Positions 1 to 5,791 of a stretch of DNA of 6,096 nucleotides are shown here, piece by piece; positions within the stretch are counted from its first letter, which is position 1, and each line of letters starts with the position of its first letter. The notes under the pieces were generated by a model. That model searched no databases, had not been told where the DNA came from, and was given only the letters and a program-made list of their open reading frames with translations. Position numbers and translations under genes: made by a program. This DNA comes from Candidatus Phascolarctobacterium caballi (lineage in GTDB: Bacteria; Bacillota; Negativicutes; Acidaminococcales; Acidaminococcaceae). The stretch lies in assembly GCA_018065225.1 (NCBI GenBank), contig JAGHTS010000132.1, positions 1-6,096 of the forward strand. Direction: 5' to 3'.

Positions 1-1
1 A

Positions 2-3000
2 AAGAATGCTGTGCTTAATATAAATTTAAATGGACATAAATTAGACGGGCAAACTGCAGAAAGCTTAAAGGTTGATGTTACCGCAGATAAGACATTAAAT
101 ATTAACGGTGGCGGTGAAACGGCTGCTGGTATAATTACTGAAAAAGTCAATTTTGATGTTGCTGATGGCGGGGCTTTGGTTTTTGACGGTAAAACTGAAT
201 TTGACGGAGAAATAAATAATGCCGCCAATGGTAATGTTGTTAATGCCAAATCAGGTATTTTAGAGTTGAAAGGCGAAATTGAAAATGCCGGTACTATTAC
301 CAATAAGGCAGAAGGGGATAGTTTGGGAAGAATGACTATTACTGACGGTGGGGTAACAGGTACAGGCAAGATAGTTAATAATGGGCAGCTATTGGTTGGT
401 GCCGCTATAGAAAATGATTTGCATAATGTTACTACGGGAAGTACTGTTAGTCAGTTATTGATAAAAGAAGGCAATACAGTCAGTGGTGATTTATATAATG
501 GTAATGCAGAAGCAGAAAATGCATACGGCTTGGTAGATATTCAAGATGCAGGTGATTTGGGTGATACAGATAAAAAAGTTTATAACTATGGTGGATATAT
601 AAATATTGAAAAAGGAACATTGACACGGGATGTTGTTAACGATGAGGGTGCTTTGTTTATTGGTACAAATGGTGAGGCAACAATAAAAGGTAATATTTCA
701 CAAAGTGAACCTCTTCCAGAGGAAGCGGATCCTACAACATATATTTGCGGTAATGTTAAATTTAGTGGTGATGGAAAAGAAATAAGTAATTCTGTTCATG
801 TTGTAAAATCAACAATAATTCAGGGATTTGTTCCACATTATAATGATGATTTTACCAATATTCCTGCAGTTGAAGCAGGTTATACTGGCATTTTCACTAT
901 TGACAAAGGCACTGTAACAGGGGACGTAGAGGTTGATAACGAGGCAGAACTGTATAATAAGGTAAGTGGAGTAATTAGCGGTTTTGTTAAAAATATGGGG
1001 ACGATGGAAACAAAAGCCGATGGAATTACCGGGCATACTGCTGTTGACTATACTGGAGAAAATAAGAATGTTGGTGTACAAAATCTTAATTCTTTGACTT
1101 TATATAGTGGTGAATTAGGTACTTGTATTATGGATGTGGACAGTGGGGATTTGAAAGGAACAACTTATATTGCATCAGGTGGAACGGTTACCAACGGCAC
1201 AAAGAATTATACAATTACTCAAAAATCTTTGGTTGTTGAATCTAGTGGCAGTTTGACAACAGATGTTGACGTTATTCATATTGGAACTAAAGATGTCGGA
1301 CCGATAGTTAATGATGGCATATTGTCATTTACTGCAGATGGTAGTGGAAATGGACAATATAGCGATGAGACTGTTGATACGTTGCAGGAAAAAGTGACAA
1401 ATACTTCAAATACTAATAATGGAACATTAAATTTTGGGGTAACAGATGGAACTAATACTTTTCATGCATTGGGCGACATTATGCAAAATGTGGTAAATGT
1501 TTATGAAAATTTAATAATGGATGCTAAATTAGTAACAACAGAAACAGTTGGTGAGACTAATGTTGCTGACGAAAAATATTTGAAAATTGCTGCTGGTAAT
1601 TTGCAAAGTGAGGTTAATAATGGTTCAAGTAGTATTGTAAAACTTACAGCTGGGACATCTGGAAATTTAGGGACTTTGGGTGATTTTGATATTATTGGCG
1701 GTATTATTGAAATTTCCCCTGATGAAGATGAAGACCCTGCATCTGGTAATATTACTGCAAATGTCATTAATTTACAATCTACTCAAGGAATAATCAATGC
1801 AAAATATATGCTGACTTTACAAGGTGAAGGAGATTTATCAGATAATATTTATGGCAAAAAATTAGACGCGTCAGAATATGTTACTGCTACAGATGGTAAT
1901 GCTACAAAATATGGAACAACAGTTATTGATGTTGATGCCAAAATAACTTTGCCAAGTGGAAAAATGCTTAATAACAATGTTGTTGTAAAAGGTAAATTAA
2001 ACAATGGCGGTACTATTATCGGCGGGGTTGTAGTTGCGGCAGATGCAGAATTAGATGCAATTACTAATGCTGGAATTATAAAAAATGCTGAGATTCAGGC
2101 AAGTGTGCCGATTATTTTACCGCAAATTCTAGCAAATCAGGTAATTAATTATGGTACTTTAAAAGCTAAAGCGGATAATATTCAAGGATTTGAACAGGTT
2201 ATTAATACTGGAATATTAGAGTTAAAAGGACCGACCACTTCCAGTTTGAAATATGAAATTAATGAAGGCGGTGCAATGTCTCATAGTGGTAAAACGATAA
2301 TTGAGGGTGGTTGTGTCAGCAACGCTGTTAATGGAGACAATGGCAATAAATTGATTGTTCAAAAAGAAATTGAAATTAGAGATGGTGGTCAGTTAGAAAC
2401 TGATGCTGATAATTTACAGATAAGTGACCGTATTACAAACAATGTTGACAATGGGTTGGTTTTAATTGACGAAGGTACTTTAAATACTAGTGTTTATGGT
2501 TCTGGTTCTACTCAAATTGGTAAAAATGCGGATGATGTTGCTGATGTAACTATGAATGGTATATTTAATCAAAAAGTGGAAATTAAAGAAAAAAGTACAT
2601 TACGTATTGTTGCTAATGGGTTAAAGGCTGATGGAAATATTGATAAAGGGTTATTAATACTTGGGGCAGGTACATTGGATAAATCAGTTGATGGTGTAAA
2701 CGTTGGACGAATTGAATATGCTGGTGATGTTATCGTTAATAAGATGCCTTTAAATTTAAAAGGAATGAAGATTGATGATGGGGTTAAAGTTGATTTTTCT
2801 AATGCGAATAATAGGACAATGACTGTATCTGATGTTAACATAGGAAGTAATACGACAATGTTTTTGAATGCACCAACTGGAGTATCTGTAGACCGTGTGG
2901 ATGCTTTAAATAGTAATGATGCAGTAATTAATGGAGTTAATACGTCTTTCAGTACAGGAAGTGGTAATATGCTTTATTTAAAAAATACAGTTGAGAAAAA

Positions 3001-4438
3001 TAAAACATATGTAGTTGTTGGCGGTACAGCTGTAACAGGAAATGAAAGACCTTGGGATTTAATTGAAACAGATAATTTTGATGTTGAATTGGTGTATATA
3101 TCTGACCCGAAAGCATTTGGAGAAGCCAAGGCAGGTGTTGTTGCCTTTAAGGCATTGCCGGCACCTTCAATAATAAGGGATATAGATTGCGATGCTCCAA
3201 ATGTATTTACGGAAATGAAAAATGTATTACCCGTTGAAAGTGACGAAAGACAGTTCCTTAGAGAAATAAATGTTACTTATAGAGATGAAAAACAAAAAGG
3301 GTTGGATGCTTGGAACAGTGTTGCCAGTTTAAATGCTGTTGCAGGGGTTACTAGAAATGTTCTGTCTTCCACTACTTTGGCGCTTGCTACTGTTAACGAA
3401 CATTTGATGACCGTTAAAGTTCCTGTTCAATATGGTGGTTATAGAAGCGGCAGGGCGGCTTTGATTGATACAGTTTCTGATAATTTCCAAGGGATGATAC
3501 CCGAAATTATTCCTGGCGGTGATACTCAAAGTGTAATGCCCCAACGTGTTACTGGAAGAAGTAGTCGTGCTATCAGCAGGCAAAGCAGAAGTGGTGGCAG
3601 CAGTAAAAAATATCAGATTACTTCTGAAAATCAAGTTTGGGCAAGTTATATTCAATCAAAAGAAACTATTGACGGGTTAAAAGCCGGCGATGCTACAAAT
3701 AACAGTGAAATTAAATATAAGGGTGCTAGTGTAGGTATTGATATGTGGAGTACTGACAAGAGCATTGGTGGTATTTATGGTAGTTATGTAGAAGGTAAAG
3801 TTGATGCTAATAATTCTGCTGCTATTACGCGTAATGAAATTGACAACTATGGTGTTGGTATTTATAACCGTTTGGATTATAAGTTTGCTTCGGTTTTGAT
3901 TGATGCCGGTTATGTTCATTCTAAAAACGATATTAGACAGGAAAATCTTGGACGTGAGATAACTGCAAAACCAAAGGTTGACGCATATAGTGCAGGAATT
4001 CGTATAGAAAAAATGTGTGCTGCAGGCAGTAGTACTATTACACCATTTATTGGAGTCCGTTATATGAATGTTCAAACACAATCTTATGATAACAGTATGG
4101 GTATCAGACATAAGATTGATGATGAAGATTTATTCACAATTCCAGTTGGTTTGAAATGGTGTGCTGATCTCAATCCAGATTCCAAAATGAGATTTAGGCC
4201 TTCAATTGAAGGTGGTTATAACTTTAATATTGGTGGTCGTGACAATAAACAAAAAATCAGTTTTAATGGTGTGACTGATACGGTTAAATTTAATGCTTTG
4301 GATAAAGGCAATTACTTTGTTCGTGTTGGTATGGAATTTGTTGGTAGCAATACCATTCTTGGATTGTTCTATAAATATTCTAAAGGTGACCATATTAAAG
4401 ATAATAAGTTTAATGTTAATTTGTCGTTTGACTTTTAA
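2..4438 (+). CDS. Autotransporter (type V secretion), large beta-helix passenger plus C-terminal barrel; 5' end missing
   Basis: A self-exporting surface protein: the C-terminal domain inserts as a beta-barrel in the outer membrane and the passenger is displayed or released outside. The frame is open from the first full codon (AAG at base 2, read K-N-A-V-L), so the GTG at 11 is only an internal Val; signal peptide and true start are upstream. Residues are counted from base 2. Residues 1 to about 1040 are repetitive, rich in Asn, Gly, Asp, Thr, Val and Ile, with many N-x-G-x-L turns typical of right-handed beta-helix passengers. Residues about 1102-1136 look helical, 1182-1203 are a basic Arg/Ser linker, and 1210-1478 are the barrel, ending N-L-S-F-D-F. 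Only six cysteines are seen (249, 375, 771, 1063, 1339, 1387). Stop TAA at 4436. No enzymatic motif or named homologue is recognised, so an adhesin or surface-layer role is inference. A strong terminator follows. Confidence 0.93.
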   Translation, partial: KNAVLNINLNGHKLDGQTAESLKVDVTADKTLNINGGGETAAGIITEKVNFDVADGGALVFDGKTEFDGEINNAANGNVVNAKSGILELKGEIENAGTITNKAEGDSLGRMTITDGGVTGTGKIVNNGQLLVGAAIENDLHNVTTGSTVSQLLIKEGNTVSGDLYNGNAEAENAYGLVDIQDAGDLGDTDKKVYNYGGYINIEKGTLTRDVVNDEGALFIGTNGEATIKGNISQSEPLPEEADPTTYICGNVKFSGDGKEISNSVHVVKSTIIQGFVPHYNDDFTNIPAVEAGYTGIFTIDKGTVTGDVEVDNEAELYNKVSGVISGFVKNMGTMETKADGITGHTAVDYTGENKNVGVQNLNSLTLYSGELGTCIMDVDSGDLKGTTYIASGGTVTNGTKNYTITQKSLVVESSGSLTTDVDVIHIGTKDVGPIVNDGILSFTADGSGNGQYSDETVDTLQEKVTNTSNTNNGTLNFGVTDGTNTFHALGDIMQNVVNVYENLIMDAKLVTTETVGETNVADEKYLKIAAGNLQSEVNNGSSSIVKLTAGTSGNLGTLGDFDIIGGIIEISPDEDEDPASGNITANVINLQSTQGIINAKYMLTLQGEGDLSDNIYGKKLDASEYVTATDGNATKYGTTVIDVDAKITLPSGKMLNNNVVVKGKLNNGGTIIGGVVVAADAELDAITNAGIIKNAEIQASVPIILPQILANQVINYGTLKAKADNIQGFEQVINTGILELKGPTTSSLKYEINEGGAMSHSGKTIIEGGCVSNAVNGDNGNKLIVQKEIEIRDGGQLETDADNLQISDRITNNVDNGLVLIDEGTLNTSVYGSGSTQIGKNADDVADVTMNGIFNQKVEIKEKSTLRIVANGLKADGNIDKGLLILGAGTLDKSVDGVNVGRIEYAGDVIVNKMPLNLKGMKIDDGVKVDFSNANNRTMTVSDVNIGSNTTMFLNAPTGVSVDRVDALNSNDAVINGVNTSFSTGSGNMLYLKNTVEKNKTYVVVGGTAVTGNERPWDLIETDNFDVELVYISDPKAFGEAKAGVVAFKALPAPSIIRDIDCDAPNVFTEMKNVLPVESDERQFLREINVTYRDEKQKGLDAWNSVASLNAVAGVTRNVLSSTTLALATVNEHLMTVKVPVQYGGYRSGRAALIDTVSDNFQGMIPEIIPGGDTQSVMPQRVTGRSSRAISRQSRSGGSSKKYQITSENQVWASYIQSKETIDGLKAGDATNNSEIKYKGASVGIDMWSTDKSIGGIYGSYVEGKVDANNSAAITRNEIDNYGVGIYNRLDYKFASVLIDAGYVHSKNDIRQENLGREITAKPKVDAYSAGIRIEKMCAAGSSTITPFIGVRYMNVQTQSYDNSMGIRHKIDDEDLFTIPVGLKWCADLNPDSKMRFRPSIEGGYNFNIGGRDNKQKISFNGVTDTVKFNALDKGNYFVRVGMEFVGSNTILGLFYKYSKGDHIKDNKFNVNLSFDF
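3545..3610 (+). other. Arg/Ser-rich basic linker between passenger and barrel
   Basis: Twenty-two residues (1182-1203) hold five Arg, two Lys and seven Ser, with several Gly and no acidic residue, in a protein whose passenger is visibly acidic. The segment lies between a probable helix and the first barrel strand, where many autotransporters have a flexible linker or a cleavage region. It may be a flexible, protease-exposed hinge or an electrostatic contact with lipopolysaccharide; both are inference. The composition is directly read. Confidence 0.6.
3629..4435 (+). other. Autotransporter beta-barrel (translocator) domain within the large CDS
   Basis: This is the membrane-embedded export domain, about 269 residues, the usual size of a 12-stranded autotransporter barrel. 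It opens with a Q-V-W-A-S-Y strand (Trp at 3638-3640). Amphipathic strands then alternate with longer, presumably extracellular, loops and short periplasmic turns, for example S-V-G-I-D-M-W, G-G-I-Y-G-S-Y, Y-G-V-G-I-Y, F-I-G-V-R-Y and I-E-G-G-Y-N-F. The last eight residues are N-V-N-L-S-F-D-F: hydrophobic residues sit at positions -1, -3, -5 and -7 and the final residue is Phe, matching the C-terminal signal recognised by the BAM assembly machinery. The domain is intact to its natural end. Strand boundaries were judged by eye. Confidence 0.88.
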
Positions 4439-4455
4439 TTGATTTTGTAAAATTT

Positions 4456-4508
4456 AAGAGGGGATATTACGTAATATCCGCGGATATTACGTAATATCCC
4501 CTCTTTTT
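4456..4508 (+). terminator. Rho-independent terminator after the autotransporter gene
   Basis: A perfect 50-bp palindrome (4456-4505, centre between 4480 and 4481) begins 17 bases after the autotransporter stop. It is followed directly by a T run (4504-4508). As RNA it can form a 23-bp stem with a C-G-C-G loop, the base of the stem being G-C rich (AGAGGGG against CCCCTCT). This is an unusually long stem for an intrinsic terminator. The U run lies on the + strand side, so it ends transcription of the autotransporter gene. On the minus strand the palindrome is followed by a mixed A/T stretch without a clean T run, so two-way action is doubtful, and no converging gene is visible. Confidence 0.88.
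4462..4499. repeat. Direct repeat of an 18-bp perfect palindrome inside the terminator
   Basis: GGATATTACGTAATATCC occurs at 4462-4479 and again at 4482-4499, two bases apart. Each copy is itself a perfect palindrome, and together with the outer AAGAGG/CCTCTT they make the 50-bp palindrome. The RNA or DNA can therefore fold either as one long hairpin or as two small hairpins (7-bp stems, ACGT loops) on a 6-bp closing stem. Whether the 18-mer is a genome-wide repeat or a protein-binding site cannot be told from one locus. Confidence 0.9.
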
Positions 4509-4535
4509 GTCACAAATATGTCATAAATTTTTAAT
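4507..4535 (+). promoter_or_regulatory. Candidate distal sigma70-type promoter for the efflux operon
   Basis: TTGTCA (4507-4512, 5 of 6 to the consensus -35) is followed after exactly 17 bases by TTTAAT (4530-4535, 5 of 6 to the -10). The -35 overlaps the U run of the preceding terminator, so read-through and initiation are placed back to back. A start near 4542 would give a leader of about 114 bases containing the 14-codon ORF with its full ribosome-binding site. The region is very AT-rich, so chance matches are easy. Confidence 0.4.
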
Positions 4536-4577
4536 ATTATTATTTTGTTTTAGTGTGTATTAAATATGTTTGGTGGT

Positions 4578-4606
4578 TTGCTATAAGGTTATGTATAATG
4601 TATAAT
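4578..4606 (+). promoter_or_regulatory. Candidate proximal sigma70-type promoter for the efflux operon
   Basis: TTGCTA (4578-4583, 4 of 6 to the -35) is followed after 17 bases by a consensus TATAAT (4601-4606). A second TATAAT at 4594-4599 arises because ATGTATA is tandemly duplicated (4591-4597 and 4598-4604); its spacing to the same -35 would be only 10 bases, so the downstream copy is the likely -10. The start would fall near 4613. An imperfect inverted repeat, GTTAT (4588-4592) with ATAAC (4607-4611), straddles the -10 and could be an operator, but no regulator gene is in view. Confidence 0.5.
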
Positions 4607-4620
4607 ATAACAAGGAAAAT

Positions 4621-4665
4621 ATGGTTATTGATTCAGAATTTTTAGGGGTGGGCAGATGTTTATAA
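4621..4665 (+). CDS. Possible 14-codon leader ORF overlapping the adaptor start
   Basis: ATG at 4621 opens a reading frame M-V-I-D-S-E-F-L-G-V-G-R-C-L ending in TAA at 4663-4665, 10 bases inside the adaptor gene and in a different frame. AAGGA at 4612-4616, four bases before the ATG, is a plausible if slightly close ribosome-binding site. If translated, ribosomes ending here would sit over the adaptor start at 4656, allowing translational coupling. If the proximal promoter is used, the message would begin inside or just after this AAGGA and translation would be poor. No peptide family is recognised. It may be fortuitous. Confidence 0.2.
   Translation: MVIDSEFLGVGRCL
4644..4650 (+). promoter_or_regulatory. 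Ribosome-binding site of the adaptor gene
   Basis: AGGGGTG lies five bases before the ATG at 4656. Its purine core AGGGG (4644-4648) is seven bases from the start codon, the normal distance. This supports the ATG at 4656 as the start of the adaptor and gives a protein that begins just before a basic residue cluster and a membrane anchor. Confidence 0.65.
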
Positions 4666-5786
4666 AAAATAAGACATTAAGAATTTTGACTATTGGCTGT
4701 GCGGCACTGTTTGTTGTTGTTGCCGTCAGGATTGTGATGAATATGATAAATGACAAGGAGCGTGCGGCCCGTCTTTCGTTGGCACGTCCTGTCAATGTGC
4801 CTACGGGTTTTCCGTTACGCAGTACGATTGTTCCCCAGTTTCGTTTTTCAGGAAGTATGGAGCCGGATTGGCAGGCGGATGTGGCTGCTAAGATTGATGC
4901 CCGCCTGCAAAAAGTGTATGTGCGTGAAGGGGATTTTGTCCGTAAGGGGCAGGTGCTGGCGGAGTTTGAAACTGTCGATATGGGGGCGGATTTGTTAAGC
5001 GCCAAGGGGAGTTATAATGATGCATTGGCAAATTATAACCGGGCTGAAGATGATTATAATCGTTTTTATATATTGTATGAAAAAGGTGCAATTTCCGCTC
5101 AAAATTTTGATAATTATAAGTATGCGATGAATAATGCTGCCGGCAAGTTGGATAATGCCAAGGGTGTTTTGCAGGCAATGCAATCTAAATATGATGCTAC
5201 GCAGATTGTGGCACCGGCGGATGGGACTGTTTATAAACGTTATTATCAGGAGGGGTACTATGCCAAGGCGGGGACACCGGTATTTTCTATTGCGGATGTG
5301 TCCAAGTTGAAGATTGTTGTTAATGTGCCGGAGGGCAATATAGGTGATATTGCGGTTGGTAATGAGGCAAGGGTTGCTGTGGATGCTTATCCTGATTTAA
5401 AGTTGTCGGGTAAGATTGTACGTATTGCACCAATGGCAGATTTGCCCAGTCATACTTTTTTGACGGAGATAAGTGTTGATAATCCGCAAGGGTTAAAGGC
5501 GGGGGTATTTGCTACGGTTTATTTGACGGGTGAACCGAAGCCGGATACGTTGACGATTCCGCCATATGCCATTGTTATGCGTGATGACCAGCGTACCGCT
5601 TATATCGTCAAAGATGACGGTACAGTTAACCGTCGGGTGTTGAATGTCGGTTATATGAATGACGATGTAGCGGAGATTGTCAGTGGGTTGACGGAAAATG
5701 ACAGGATTGTTATGGGCGGTCAGAATAAGTTGCGTGAAGGCAGTAAGATTGTTGTTAAGGACAAACGCAGGACTGAAGGAAATTAA
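4656..5786 (+). CDS. RND efflux periplasmic adaptor (membrane fusion protein, HlyD/AcrA type)
   Basis: Bridges an inner-membrane RND pump to a TolC-like outer-membrane channel. The 376-residue length is normal for the family. Residues 4-9 are basic (K-N-K-T-L-R), followed by a hydrophobic anchor at about 10-29; the bulk is periplasmic. The lipoyl (barrel-sandwich) domain is split: first half about 77-106 (V-R-E-G-D-F-V-R-K-G-Q-V-L), second half about 181-215 (I-V-A-P-A-D-G-T-V). Between them an alpha-hairpin (about 107-180) carries R136, L140 and S147, the R-x3-L-x6-S tip signature known to contact TolC-type channels. A beta-barrel domain (about 216-294) and a membrane-proximal domain (about 295-370, with I-P-P-Y-A-I-V) follow. 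The hairpin is short, as in many AcrA/MexA-type adaptors. The pump gene starts five bases after the stop, so the two form an operon. The cargo cannot be deduced. By eye its G+C is higher than that of the upstream autotransporter gene. Confidence 0.93.
   Translation: MFIKNKTLRILTIGCAALFVVVAVRIVMNMINDKERAARLSLARPVNVPTGFPLRSTIVPQFRFSGSMEPDWQADVAAKIDARLQKVYVREGDFVRKGQVLAEFETVDMGADLLSAKGSYNDALANYNRAEDDYNRFYILYEKGAISAQNFDNYKYAMNNAAGKLDNAKGVLQAMQSKYDATQIVAPADGTVYKRYYQEGYYAKAGTPVFSIADVSKLKIVVNVPEGNIGDIAVGNEARVAVDAYPDLKLSGKIVRIAPMADLPSHTFLTEISVDNPQGLKAGVFATVYLTGEPKPDTLTIPPYAIVMRDDQRTAYIVKDDGTVNRRVLNVGYMNDDVAEIVSGLTENDRIVMGGQNKLREGSKIVVKDKRRTEGN
5776..5780 (+). promoter_or_regulatory. Ribosome-binding site of the RND pump gene, inside the adaptor 3' end
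   Basis: AAGGA lies within the last codons of the adaptor, 11 bases before the pump ATG at 5792. The spacing is somewhat long but usable, and the intervening bases are A/T only. The placement means ribosomes finishing the adaptor pass over the pump initiation region, favouring coupled translation and balanced subunit amounts. Confidence 0.5.
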
Positions 5787-5791
5787 ATAAA

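Noticed and set aside
11..13. GTG as the start codon of the autotransporter
   Set aside because: The frame is open to the left edge with sense codons before it, no ribosome-binding site or signal peptide is present, and beta-helix sequence is already under way. It is an internal Val codon of a truncated gene.
3677..4111. Minus-strand open frame of 144 codons under the barrel region
   Set aside because: Its Thr/Asn/Ile-rich translation is the antisense image of a gene with a clear function. No ribosome-binding site or recognisable domain was seen. The same holds for the shorter minus-strand frames at 809-1081, 1501-1767, 2569-2841, 3329-3655 and 4202-4393.
4456..4505. CRISPR repeat, attachment site or insertion-sequence end
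   Set aside because: There are no further repeat units or spacers, no transposase or integrase nearby, and the palindrome is followed by a T run right after a stop codon, so a terminator explains it.
4439..4655. tRNA, small RNA gene or riboswitch in the intergenic gap
   Set aside because: Apart from the terminator, promoter candidates and short ORF, no cloverleaf, conserved aptamer pattern or second terminator is visible in this AT-rich stretch.
4686..4700. Lipoprotein signal (lipobox) at T-I-G-C, Cys 15 of the adaptor
   Set aside because: Thr at position -3 is atypical, the preceding segment is short, and the hydrophobic stretch continues past the Cys. An uncleaved membrane anchor fits better, although some adaptors are lipidated.
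4625..5005. Minus-strand open frame of 126 codons over the adaptor start
   Set aside because: It covers the well-supported adaptor N-terminus and the intergenic ribosome-binding site in antisense and shows no family signature.
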